A stretch of DNA of 11,177 bases from Lachnospiraceae bacterium (GCA_009774215.1 VSNH01000117.1:1-11177), one strand, 5' to 3'. Counted from the first letter of the stretch, positions 1-7,003 are shown. The notes: generated from the letters alone by a model not told the origin. A program made the numbers and translations.

Positions 1-1259
1 GTATTTATTTATATAAAGGAGACGCCGTTAAGGGTTTTTCGGACAGCACGATCATTGACACGAACCCGGTGGCACTGGCGAAATTTTACAGTGACAACTA
101 CGCGGACGAGTTGATCGTATACGACATGTCTGAGGGCGACGCCGCACACGAGGAGGCGCTGGATATCGTCAAAGCCATCTGCAGCGAAGCGGAAATCCCC
201 GTGATTGGCGCGGGAAACGTGAAGCGCGTGGAGGATATCAAGAAGCTGCTCTATGCGGGTTGTAAAAAGGCGGCGCTCAACTATTCCAAGCCGGGCAACA
301 TTGAAATCACTGCCGAGGTATCGAAACGGTTCGGGAAAGAAAAAATCGTGGCGTGTGTGACGGAGGCAGACAGTATTACGAGAAACGAAACCCTCATTGA
401 CGAGTATATCAGCGAGATCATTCTTGTGAAGGAAACCTGTCTGAAAGAGTCCATCTCAATCTCCCGTTTCCCCATGATCGCGTCGGTGCCGGAGGTTTCC
501 TTGGATAAGATCCTGGAGCTTTTGTCAAACGACAATATCTGTGGCATTTCGGGCTATGCCATCAACGAGAACGCCAAGGAACTGCTGGCTGTCAAGGCGC
601 TGTGCCAGAACAACGATATTACTGTGAACACCTTTGAACCGGCGATACCTTGGGAGGCGTTTAAGCTGAACGGCGACGGACATGTGACTGTGGTCGTGCA
701 GGATTATAAGACCGACGAAGTGCTGATGGTGGCCTACATGAACGAGGAGGCCTACAACACGACCCTGAAAACAGGGAAGATGACCTATTATAGCAGAAGC
801 CGAGAGGAGCTTTGGGTGAAAGGCGAGACAAGCGGTCATTTCCAGTATGTGAAATCCCTCACGGCGGACTGCGACAAGGATACCATTCTTGCCAAGGTTT
901 CCCAGATCGGCGCAGCCTGCCATACCGGATCCCATTCCTGTTTCTTCAATGAAATTATGGCAAAGGAGTACGAGGAGACGAACCCCCTCAAGGTCTTTGA
1001 GCAGGTGTTTGACGTGATCAAGGACAGGAAAATCCATCCAAAAGAGGGCTCCTACACAAACTATCTCTTCGACAAGGGCATTGACAAGATTCTGAAGAAG
1101 CTGGGGGAGGAGGCGACGGAGATCGTCATTGCCGCCAAAAATCCCAACGCCAACGAAATTAAGTATGAAATTTCAGACTTTTTATATCATATGATGGTAC
1201 TGATGGCGGAGAAGAATATCACCTGGGAAGAGATTACCACGGAGCTGGCGCAGCGATAA
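1..1259 (+). CDS. hisIE: Bifunctional phosphoribosyl-AMP cyclohydrolase / phosphoribosyl-ATP pyrophosphatase with N-terminal HisF-like domain (5' partial)
   Basis: This enzyme catalyses the second and third steps of histidine biosynthesis in the cytoplasm. The reading frame is open from base 3, so the gene runs off the left edge; 418 codons are visible and about 10 residues are probably missing. The internal GTG at 69 is not the true start because conserved sequence (AVKGFSDS) lies upstream of it. Visible residues 1 to about 205 resemble a HisF/HisA barrel (ADELIVYDMSEGD, IPVIGAGNVKRVEDIKKLLYAG). About 222-325 is HisI, with WVKGETSGHFQ, the metal-site motif DCDKDTIL and ACHTGSHSC. About 329-418 is HisE, with KKLGEEATEIVIAAK and EISDFLYHMMVLM. 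The barrel lacks both aspartates expected of HisF: Tyr stands where the first should be, and ILVKETC replaces the usual SIDRDG-type motif. It is probably non-catalytic. HisI and HisE look intact. It is likely the last gene of a his cluster lying to the left. Confidence 0.93.
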   Translation, partial: IYLYKGDAVKGFSDSTIIDTNPVALAKFYSDNYADELIVYDMSEGDAAHEEALDIVKAICSEAEIPVIGAGNVKRVEDIKKLLYAGCKKAALNYSKPGNIEITAEVSKRFGKEKIVACVTEADSITRNETLIDEYISEIILVKETCLKESISISRFPMIASVPEVSLDKILELLSNDNICGISGYAINENAKELLAVKALCQNNDITVNTFEPAIPWEAFKLNGDGHVTVVVQDYKTDEVLMVAYMNEEAYNTTLKTGKMTYYSRSREELWVKGETSGHFQYVKSLTADCDKDTILAKVSQIGAACHTGSHSCFFNEIMAKEYEETNPLKVFEQVFDVIKDRKIHPKEGSYTNYLFDKGIDKILKKLGEEATEIVIAAKNPNANEIKYEISDFLYHMMVLMAEKNITWEEITTELAQR

Positions 1260-1406
1260 TTGACTTTGCTGGTCAACATTCAATTTCTACGCGATGAAAA
1301 TTTCGGGTAAAGAAAACCAGTAAAAGGGTTCAGCGATTTTGAGTTGCTCTCGTTTGTCGGAGAATTAGGCAAAACAGAAACCGAAAATTGATGGAGAGTA
1401 AAATAC

Positions 1407-1766
1407 ATGGAATTAATTATGCAGCCTACTTTTTCAACGTGTGGACAAGCGTGCATTGCCATGATTACCGGAAAAAGTGTTGAAGAAGTAATTAAAGATA
1501 TGAAAACAGATGGAGCTACGAGTATCGGTCAACTGATAGAAATACTTGATTTTTATGGCATCAGACATGGTGAAAGAAACAAACGGATTTCCAAGAAGAA
1601 TCCTGTTCCCTACAAATATTCGATTCTGACAGTTCACACAGATGCGGGATATACACATTGGACGCTGCTTTATAATAATAAATATTATGATCCGGAGTTT
1701 GGTCTGATTGAGGGTGAATATACACATGGGAAAATCACGTCATTTTTAGAAATATATGCCGCGTAA
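1407..1766 (+). CDS. Small C39-like (papain-fold) cysteine peptidase-type protein
   Basis: A 119-residue protein without a signal peptide or membrane segment. Its N terminus carries Q6-x5-C12 in QPTFSTCGQACIAM, matching the oxyanion Gln and catalytic Cys spacing of peptidase family C39. H84 (HWTLLY) and D95 (YYDP) supply a plausible His and Asp in the family order. Classical C39 domains are the N-terminal, double-glycine-leader-cleaving parts of bacteriocin ABC exporters; here the domain stands alone with no exporter nearby, so the substrate is unknown and proteolytic activity is inferred only from motifs. ATG 1407 is chosen because GGAGAG lies 8 bases upstream. The gene is clearly AT-richer than hisIE and is followed by its own terminator, so it is probably monocistronic and may have been acquired by transfer. 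It could instead be an inactive or non-peptidase C39-like fold. Confidence 0.7.
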   Translation: MELIMQPTFSTCGQACIAMITGKSVEEVIKDMKTDGATSIGQLIEILDFYGIRHGERNKRISKKNPVPYKYSILTVHTDAGYTHWTLLYNNKYYDPEFGLIEGEYTHGKITSFLEIYAA

Positions 1767-1770
1767 TGGA

Positions 1771-1801
1771 GGGCGTACCTTTTTGGGTACGTTCTTTTTT
1801 T
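1771..1801 (+). terminator. Intrinsic terminator after the C39-like gene
   Basis: A stem begins 4 bases after the stop codon. GCGTACC pairs with GGTACGT (one G-U pair), extended by further outer pairs to about 9-10 bp, with a T-rich loop and a run of seven T directly after the stem. This is a standard Rho-independent terminator that separates this gene from the next one. Confidence 0.85.
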
Positions 1802-1849
1802 GTGCAATTTAGAATAAAATATAGGGATAAAAAATAAAGGAACTCATAA

Positions 1850-2263
1850 ATGACAGAAAAGAAAGTGACGCCGGAGAAGAGAATGGAACTGGCGAGATAT
1901 ATCAGGGAGGAAAATCTGGGAAACCGCCTGAAACTCAGACAGCGGGAACATATTCTGTACGGGAAGGAAAGTCCTATGCCGCTTTACGAGAAAGGGCTTC
2001 TTAACGGGGACGAAAGCCTGCCCGGTTACGGAAATACAGAAAATGGAGAAGGCATTCCGGGCAATGCCACAAGCGGATTTAAGTATAGGATGGCGCTTTC
2101 CGTCCTCCTTTTTGTGGGTTTTCTGCTCTGCGACACGAGGGACAGCAAGATTCTGTCATACAGCACGGGCGACGTCTACGACATGATCGTGGCGGACAGC
2201 TTCCATCTGTACGACGGCGGCGAAAATGCTGTGATGGAGGAGCTTGCAGATTTATTCCAGTAA
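1850..2263 (+). CDS. Hypothetical single-pass membrane protein
   Basis: A 137-residue protein that I do not recognise. The ATG is preceded by AAAGGA at a suitable distance. Residues 1-40 are highly charged and probably helical (EKRMELARYIREENLGNRLKLRQREHILYG is the sense of this stretch). Residues 41-75 are Gly/Asn/Pro-rich and probably a linker. Residues 79-94 (YRMALSVLLFVGFLLC) form one hydrophobic membrane segment, followed by about 43 mostly polar residues. The positive-rich N-terminal side suggests N-in topology with the C-terminal part outside; this is an inference. Base composition resembles the chromosomal genes rather than the AT-rich gene upstream. No enzyme motif is visible. Confidence 0.7.
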   Translation: MTEKKVTPEKRMELARYIREENLGNRLKLRQREHILYGKESPMPLYEKGLLNGDESLPGYGNTENGEGIPGNATSGFKYRMALSVLLFVGFLLCDTRDSKILSYSTGDVYDMIVADSFHLYDGGENAVMEELADLFQ

Positions 2264-2294
2264 GAAATCGAATTTCCTATTATGCTTAAAAGGA

Positions 2295-2315
2295 TTAACC
2301 ACAAATTGTGGATAA
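2295..2315. promoter_or_regulatory. Palindrome containing a consensus DnaA box
   Basis: The minus strand at 2307-2315 reads TTATCCACA, an exact match to the DnaA-box consensus. The plus strand at 2295-2303 reads TTAACCACA, one base away from it. The two face each other around AAT, making the near-perfect palindrome CCACAAATTGTGG at its core. It could be a DnaA binding site, an operator for another protein, or a small hairpin in RNA. No T-run follows, so it is not a convincing terminator. Confidence 0.4.
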
Positions 2316-2398
2316 AGACATTATTCAAAAATATTTTTCCATTGCGGGCGGTTCCCTGATCCTATAAAGTAAAAATACATAAAACAAATAGCGAAGTT

Positions 2399-2441
2399 TT
2401 GACAAAATATAATGGCATTGCATGTGCATTTGTGGTAGTAT
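2399..2441 (+). promoter_or_regulatory. Candidate promoter region upstream of the 229-residue gene
   Basis: This AT-rich stretch holds several promoter-like words: TTGACA at 2399-2404, TATAAT at 2408-2413, and an extended -10 (TG-G-TAGTAT) ending at 2441. No pair has the standard 16-18 base spacing, so the exact promoter cannot be assigned. An extended -10 at 2436-2441 would leave a leader of about 70 bases before the start codon. Confidence 0.3.
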
Positions 2442-2520
2442 AAGGACGTTAACCATTCACTGGACAAAGTCTGCAAAACGCGATGATAGCAGCAAACGAA
2501 AGCGGAAGGAGAACATACAG

Positions 2521-3210
2521 ATGAGCATTTATAAAATTCCATTGAAATACAAACCGGGCGAATTTCCCTTTCACGAAATCGACACTGACGAGGGCGACTG
2601 CCTGACACTTGACTACGACAGCGAATATCAGCTCCTCACATACAACGTGCCGCTGTACGGCGGTGAGGCAAGGCTGTACACGGTTCCCCGGGAGCTGATG
2701 CCCGAAGCGCTCACGGCGGTGTACGATGGGAACGGCGATATTGAAAAGGTTATGCTTTCCGGCACACGGCTGCTATACATTTATTTTAAGAATGTAATGG
2801 TGCCCGAGAGGGTCATTCTGAAATTTGTCAAGGCGGAGGCGGACCGGGTTTCCGATACGATCATGAAACGGAAACAGACGCTGGCGCGGATTTTTTTTGA
2901 GAAGTTTTATGACGGGGAGGCGGTCGATATCGCCGCCAAAACGGCAACGGCCGGGGAAGTGCAGGCAGTTATTGACAAATATGACGGCGATGTCACAGTG
3001 GCGGACAACAGCGGCGATTTTCCCATAGAAAACAGGCTGGCGCTTGAGTATGAAGCGCTCGGTGTCATGCTGATGTGCGCCGACGGTCTCCTTAGAAACA
3101 GGCTGTTTGAAAAGGCAGCGGAAACTTTCGTAGCGCGGGTAAAAAGCCGCGTCCTTAAAAAAATAGAAACCACCGAAGATTTTAAATTTATAGTGGAAGA
3201 ATACGATTAG
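2521..3210 (+). CDS. Hypothetical protein, 229 residues
   Basis: I do not recognise this family. The start at 2521 is chosen because GGAAGGAG lies just upstream; the reading frame extends further left, but that part is Lys/Arg-rich, lacks a ribosome binding site and does not look coding. The N-terminal half is acidic and appears beta-rich (DEGDCLTLDYDSEYQLLTYN). The middle, from about residue 90, becomes helical and charged (KAEADRVSDTIMKRKQTLARIFFEKF), and the C terminus ends in a basic/acidic helix. No signal peptide, membrane segment or clear catalytic motif is visible. It lies between a promoter-like region and the radical SAM gene, with a 43-base gap to the latter, so its functional link to that gene is unclear. 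Confidence 0.72.
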   Translation: MSIYKIPLKYKPGEFPFHEIDTDEGDCLTLDYDSEYQLLTYNVPLYGGEARLYTVPRELMPEALTAVYDGNGDIEKVMLSGTRLLYIYFKNVMVPERVILKFVKAEADRVSDTIMKRKQTLARIFFEKFYDGEAVDIAAKTATAGEVQAVIDKYDGDVTVADNSGDFPIENRLALEYEALGVMLMCADGLLRNRLFEKAAETFVARVKSRVLKKIETTEDFKFIVEEYD

Positions 3211-3217
3211 ATTCGTC

Positions 3218-3226
3218 TGTTATACT
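3218..3226 (+). promoter_or_regulatory. Possible extended -10 promoter for the radical SAM gene
   Basis: TGTTATACT fits an extended -10 element (TGn-TATACT). It would place transcription start about 20 bases before the ATG at 3254. No good -35 is seen, so this is only a candidate. Confidence 0.35.
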
Positions 3227-3253
3227 TACTACAAAAAGGCAAGGTACATTTTT

Positions 3254-5140
3254 ATGAGAAAATTAGCGCTGCGCGACGATATATTGATGCAGGTGGAAAA
3301 ACCCGCCCGCTATATCGGAAACGAATACAATTCCGTCATAAAGGACAGGGAAAAGACCGCCCTGCGTTTTGCCATGTGCTTTCCCGACGTCTATGAGATC
3401 GGCATGTCCCATCTTGGCATCCAGATTCTTTACAGCATGTTCAACGAGTGGGAGGATATCTGGTGCGAGCGCGTCTATTCCCCTTGGGCGGATCTGGATC
3501 AGATCATGCGAAAGGAATCTATCCCCCTGTTTTGTCTGGAGTCTCAGGATCCCGTAAAGAATATGGATTTTCTCGGCATCACCATCCAGTATGAGATGTG
3601 CTATACCAATATTTTGCAGGTGCTGGAGCTTTCCGGGATTCCACTTCTGTCGGCGGATCGCGGGGAGGACATGCCCCTTGTGATCGGCGGCGGTCCCTGC
3701 GTCTATAACCCGGAACCGATCGCTGATTTCTTTGACCTGTTTTATATCGGGGAGGGGGAAACCCAATACCGACCGCTGTTCGACTGGTATCTGGAAAACA
3801 AAAATAACGGCGGTACGAGAGAGGATTTTTTGCACGGCGCGGCGAAAATTCCCGGTATTTATGTGCCGCAGTTCTATGAGGAACTGTACAATGCGGACGG
3901 CACGATCGCGGGACGACGTAAAAAATACGAGGATATCCCCGACGTGATCGTAAAAGAGATCGTAACGGATGTGACGGATGCCCATTACCCGCTAAAACCC
4001 GTAGTGCCTTTTATCAAGGTGACGCAGGATCGGGTCGTTCTGGAAATCCAGCGAGGCTGTATCCGGGGATGTCGGTTCTGTCAGGCGGGCCAAATTTATC
4101 GGCCCGTGCGGGAGCGCGATGCGGACAGGCTGAAAGAATATGCGGTAGAAATGTTAAAAAACACGGGGCACGAGGAAGTCTCTTTAAGCTCCTTAAGTTC
4201 CAGCGATTATTCCAAGCTGGACGAGCTTCTGGACTTTCTGCTTGTAGAGTGCGGACAGAAGCACGTCAATATCTCTCTGCCGTCCCTGCGCATCGATGCC
4301 TTTTCTCTGGATGTGATGAGCAAGGTGCAGGATGTGAAAAAGAGCAGCCTGACCTTTGCCCCGGAAGCGGGCAGTCAGCGTCTCCGCGATGTGATTAACA
4401 AGGGATTGACCGAGGAAGTCATTCTCAAGGGCGCCTCCCTTGCCTTCGAGGGCGGCTGGACGAAGGTGAAGCTCTACTTTATGCTGGGGCTTCCCACGGA
4501 GACGGAGGAAGATATTCTCGGGATCGGCGACCTTTCCAACAAGATTGCCGCCACCTTTTTTGAGACAGTGCCGAAGGAAAAGCGTGTGAACGGCAAGGTA
4601 CAGATCACGACCAGCACGTCCTTCTTTATCCCCAAGCCTTTCACGCCCTTCCAGTGGGCGCCCATGTGCACCAAAGAGGAATTTCTTGATAAGGCGCACC
4701 TGACAAAAAAGGGCATTATGAGCCAGTTAAACCAGAAGAGCATCAAATACAACTGGCATGAGGCGGATGTGAGCGTCTTGGAGGGCGTCTTTGCCAGAGG
4801 AGACCGGCGTGTGGCACAGGCGATACGGAAAGCCTATGAAAAGGGCTGTATGTTTGATTCCTGGAGCGAGTATTTTCACAACGACCTGTGGTTGGAAAGT
4901 TTCGAGGCGTGTGGATTGGATATCGGCTTTTACACCACCAGAGAGCGGGCGGACGACGAGATCTTCCCGTGGGATTTCATCGACTGCGGCGTGACAAGGG
5001 AATTTCTGCTGCGTGAGTGGAAAAAAGCGCAGAATCAGGAAGTTTCCCCCAACTGTAAGGTTCAGTGCCAGGGCTGCGGGGCGAACCGGTTCGGGGTGGG
5101 GATCTGTTATGAAAAAGACTGTAAAGAGGTAACCGCATGA
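3254..5140 (+). CDS. TIGR03960 family B12-binding-type radical SAM protein
   Basis: A 628-residue cytoplasmic radical SAM protein. The N-terminal part (about residues 20-220) has the family signature RFAMCFPDVYEIGMSHLGIQILY and a conserved VIGGGPCVYNPEPIADFFD stretch, corresponding to a B12-binding-like domain. The iron-sulfur motif CIRGCRFC gives C269, C273 and C276, which would bind the SAM-cleaving [4Fe-4S] cluster. The C terminus carries a further Cys-rich segment (NCKVQCQGCG, then GIC), possibly a second metal site. Length matches full-length members. The next gene, TIGR03936, overlaps it by 4 bp (ATGA), showing translational coupling; the two are fused or adjacent in many Bacillota. The reaction is not established as far as I know; proximity to rng and ribosomal genes in relatives suggests an RNA- or ribosome-related modification, which is inference. 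Confidence 0.95.
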   Translation: MRKLALRDDILMQVEKPARYIGNEYNSVIKDREKTALRFAMCFPDVYEIGMSHLGIQILYSMFNEWEDIWCERVYSPWADLDQIMRKESIPLFCLESQDPVKNMDFLGITIQYEMCYTNILQVLELSGIPLLSADRGEDMPLVIGGGPCVYNPEPIADFFDLFYIGEGETQYRPLFDWYLENKNNGGTREDFLHGAAKIPGIYVPQFYEELYNADGTIAGRRKKYEDIPDVIVKEIVTDVTDAHYPLKPVVPFIKVTQDRVVLEIQRGCIRGCRFCQAGQIYRPVRERDADRLKEYAVEMLKNTGHEEVSLSSLSSSDYSKLDELLDFLLVECGQKHVNISLPSLRIDAFSLDVMSKVQDVKKSSLTFAPEAGSQRLRDVINKGLTEEVILKGASLAFEGGWTKVKLYFMLGLPTETEEDILGIGDLSNKIAATFFETVPKEKRVNGKVQITTSTSFFIPKPFTPFQWAPMCTKEEFLDKAHLTKKGIMSQLNQKSIKYNWHEADVSVLEGVFARGDRRVAQAIRKAYEKGCMFDSWSEYFHNDLWLESFEACGLDIGFYTTRERADDEIFPWDFIDCGVTREFLLREWKKAQNQEVSPNCKVQCQGCGANRFGVGICYEKDCKEVTA

Positions 5141-5832
5141 AAGTCAGAATTAAATTCGCCAAATACGGCGCCATGAAATTTATCGGCCATCTGGACATGA
5201 TGCGCTTTTTCCAGAAAGCGGTCAGACGGGCGGAAATTGACGTGAAATATTCGGAAGGGTTCAGCCCCCATCAGATTATGTCTTTTGCCGCGCCCCTCGG
5301 TGTGGGCATCGAAAGCCGGGGCGAGTACATGGATCTGGAAGTTTTGTCCATGTCTGCGCCGGAGGATATGAAAGACGCACTGAACCGGGTTATGGTGGAG
5401 GGTGTGGAAGTGCTTGCCGTAAACGTCCTGCCGGATCAGACGAAAAACGCCATGGCAAGCGTGGCTGCGGCTTCCTACCGCCTGCAGAGGAAGGAGGGTG
5501 GGGTTCCCATTGAAGATCTGTCAGAAAAACTCGGACAGTTTTACGCGCAGGATCACATCCCTTATACAAAAGAAACGAAAAAAAGCGTGATAGAGCTGGA
5601 CTTAAAGCAGGGCATCTATGAACTCGGCGCGAAAGACGGCGCGATCCATATGCTTGTGGACGCCAGCAGCGGCGGCAACATCAAACCGACGGTGGTTTTT
5701 GAAAAGTTCTGCGCCTTTGCAGGCTGTGAGATACCTGTCTCCGACATACAGGTGACGAGACTGGAGACCTACACCAATCTGGCAAAAGAGGGGGAGGCGA
5801 GACAGCTCGTGCCGCTTCTTTTACAAAATTAA
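5137..5832 (+). CDS. TIGR03936 family (DUF2344) radical SAM-associated protein
   Basis: A 231-residue protein beginning MKVRIKFAKYGAMKFIGHLD, the typical family start, followed by RAEIDVKYSEGFSPHQIMSFAAPLGVG. It lacks the CxxxCxxC motif and so is a partner, not itself a radical SAM enzyme. Its ATG overlaps the TGA of the TIGR03960 gene, so the two are translated together and probably interact. Length is normal for the stand-alone form. In many Bacillota rng follows directly; here 1.3 kb with a MerR/YbjQ unit intervenes. Molecular function is unknown. Confidence 0.93.
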   Translation: MKVRIKFAKYGAMKFIGHLDMMRFFQKAVRRAEIDVKYSEGFSPHQIMSFAAPLGVGIESRGEYMDLEVLSMSAPEDMKDALNRVMVEGVEVLAVNVLPDQTKNAMASVAAASYRLQRKEGGVPIEDLSEKLGQFYAQDHIPYTKETKKSVIELDLKQGIYELGAKDGAIHMLVDASSGGNIKPTVVFEKFCAFAGCEIPVSDIQVTRLETYTNLAKEGEARQLVPLLLQN

Positions 5833-5849
5833 TTTTTTTCAAAATTCCC

Positions 5850-5880
5850 TTGACCTTCCACCTTGTGGAAGCCTTATTCT
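5850..5880 (+). promoter_or_regulatory. MerR-type promoter/operator with 19-bp spacer
   Basis: The -35 TTGACC (5850-5855) and the -10 TATTCT (5875-5880) are separated by exactly 19 bases, longer than the usual 17 and characteristic of MerR-activated promoters. Centred in the spacer is a perfect dyad, CTTCCAC-CTT-GTGGAAG (5855-5871), with 7-bp arms. The arrangement closely resembles known metal- and drug-responsive MerR operators. The nearest downstream gene encodes a MerR protein, so autoregulation is likely. Confidence 0.8.
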
Positions 5881-5911
5881 GTCCGTAGCAGGAGAAAACC
5901 GGCGGCGGTTA

Positions 5912-6054
5912 GCGTGAGAAGAGCTTCTAATCACTCGCAGCAAGGGCTGCATCGCGAAGAAGTTCTAGATTTGCTTCGCAAATCACTTTCACGCAGGAGC
6001 ATGCCTGAAATACGGCATTCTCCGCACAGATTTGAGATTCCGCAGAGCGGAATC
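5912..6054 (+). repeat. Multi-hairpin leader before the MerR gene, possible repeat element
   Basis: The stretch between the operator and the MerR ribosome binding site holds a chain of stems. GCGTGAGA (5912-5919) can pair with TTTCACGC (5987-5994) and encloses GCAGC-AAGG-GCTGC (5937-5950) and GATTTGC-TTC-GCAAATC (5968-5984). Next is GGAGCATGCC (5996-6005) with GGCATTCTCC (6014-6023), with one mismatch. Last is GATTCCGC-AGA-GCGGAATC (6036-6054), ending 2 bases before the GGAGG of the MerR gene. No open reading frame here is convincing. It could be a regulatory leader or a copy of a mobile palindromic intergenic repeat; one copy in this window cannot decide. Confidence 0.5.
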
Positions 6055-6066
6055 ATGGAGGTTAGC

Positions 6067-6708
6067 ATGAAAATCAACGAGGTGGAACAGCAGGTAGGCA
6101 TCACAAAAAAGAATATCCGTTTCTATGAACAGCAGGGGCTCTTAAGCCCCAAACGCAATATGGACAACGGGTATCGGGATTATGCGGAGGAGGATGTCAC
6201 CGAACTAAAGAAAATCAAGATGCTTCGCAAGCTGTCCCTTCCCATCGAAGAGATCAGAAGGATACAGAAGGGTGATCTGCTTCTTTCTGACGCACTGCAA
6301 AGACAGGTCATCCTATTGGAGAGGGAACGGGCAAGCCTTGAAGAGACCACCCGCCTGTGTCGGCTTTTGAGCGAAGAGGTATGCCAGTATACCGCCTTTT
6401 CTCCTGACCAATACTTGGAAAGGATGGTAGAAATGGAACAGGAAGGCACAAAATTCTTAAATGTAAACAGGCACGACATTCTGCAAAAGAAACTGGCTCC
6501 CATGATTTTCAGCGGTCTGGTTATTTTGCTGATGGTTGGGATCATTGCCTTTACAATCTGGGCATATCTGGCTGACGACATGCCCTTGCTCGCAGCTGGA
6601 CTGTTTATTCTGGTTCCTGTTGTTATGATCCTGGCGATTGTTGCCGTGCTGTTACAGAGAATGAAGGAGATTGAAGGAGGAGAAGAGGATGCTGCTCGTA
6701 AATACTGA
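6067..6708 (+). CDS. MerR family transcriptional regulator with C-terminal membrane segments
   Basis: A 213-residue protein. The ATG follows GGAGG by 5 bases; a longer in-frame extension to the left runs through the hairpin leader and is rejected. Residues 1-70 are a typical MerR winged helix-turn-helix (MKINEVEQQVGITKKNIRFYEQQGLLSP, then NGYRDY). Residues 75-127 look like the dimerisation coiled coil, with C98 and C106. Residues 146-168 and 173-196 are two strongly hydrophobic segments, so the protein is probably anchored in the cytoplasmic membrane with its DNA-binding domain inside. There is no recognisable metal-binding loop or drug-binding domain, so the signal is unknown and may be a membrane event. 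A matching MerR operator lies about 190 bases upstream, and the YbjQ gene overlaps its end, so it probably controls both. Confidence 0.92.
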   Translation: MKINEVEQQVGITKKNIRFYEQQGLLSPKRNMDNGYRDYAEEDVTELKKIKMLRKLSLPIEEIRRIQKGDLLLSDALQRQVILLERERASLEETTRLCRLLSEEVCQYTAFSPDQYLERMVEMEQEGTKFLNVNRHDILQKKLAPMIFSGLVILLMVGIIAFTIWAYLADDMPLLAAGLFILVPVVMILAIVAVLLQRMKEIEGGEEDAARKY

Positions 6709-7003
6709 TTTTATCACAGGGAAAGAACTGGAAACATTGGGAATTGTCAAGGGAAACGTCGTCCAGTGCAGAAACGTGGGACGCGACTTTATGGCAGGTA
6801 TCAAAACTTTGGTGGGCGGAGAACTGAAAGAGTACACGGAAATGCTCAACCAGGCAAGACAGATCGCAATCAAGCGCATGGTGGACGAGGCGGAAACCCT
6901 AAAAGCCGATGCCATTATCAATATCCGCTACGCGTCTTCGTCGATTATGCAGGGTGCGGCGGAAGTCATCGCCTACGGAACCGCAGTGAGATATAAACTA
7001 TAA
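6689..7003 (+). CDS. YbjQ/UPF0145 family protein
   Basis: A 104-residue protein of the YbjQ (UPF0145, DUF74) family, sometimes labelled heavy-metal-binding on structural grounds; its function is not established. It starts MLLVNTDFITG, has the family's central VGRDFMAGIKTLVGGELKEYTEML, and ends with ADAIINIRYASSSIMQGAAEVIAYGTAV. The length is normal. ATG 6689 is chosen because GGAGGAG precedes it and it matches the family start. It overlaps the last 20 bases of the MerR gene in another frame, so translation is coupled. The family probably forms pentameric rings (known for members), and its pairing with MerR suggests it is the effector of that regulator's response. Confidence 0.92.
   Translation: MLLVNTDFITGKELETLGIVKGNVVQCRNVGRDFMAGIKTLVGGELKEYTEMLNQARQIAIKRMVDEAETLKADAIINIRYASSSIMQGAAEVIAYGTAVRYKL

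Noticed and set aside
525..1037. Minus-strand frame of 170 codons inside hisIE
   Set aside because: It lies opposite conserved HisI and HisF-like sequence and lacks a ribosome binding site.
1262..1278. TTGAC/GTCAA inverted repeat after hisIE as a terminator
   Set aside because: The stem is 5 bp and lacks a T-tract.
2299..2311. CCACAAATTGTGG as a terminator hairpin
   Set aside because: The stem is only about 5-6 bp and no T-run follows; it fits a protein-binding palindrome better.
3263..3985. Long minus-strand frame of 240 codons opposite the radical SAM gene
   Set aside because: It is fully overlapped by the well-conserved TIGR03960 coding sequence and its translation has no recognisable domain; it is a shadow of codon bias.
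5863..6066. In-frame N-terminal extension of the MerR gene
   Set aside because: It runs through the operator's -10 region and the hairpin leader, whereas GGAGG followed by ATG at 6067 gives the standard MerR N terminus.
5840..6066. CRISPR-like or tandem repeats in the leader
   Set aside because: The stems differ in sequence and spacing, and there is no regular direct repeat with spacers.
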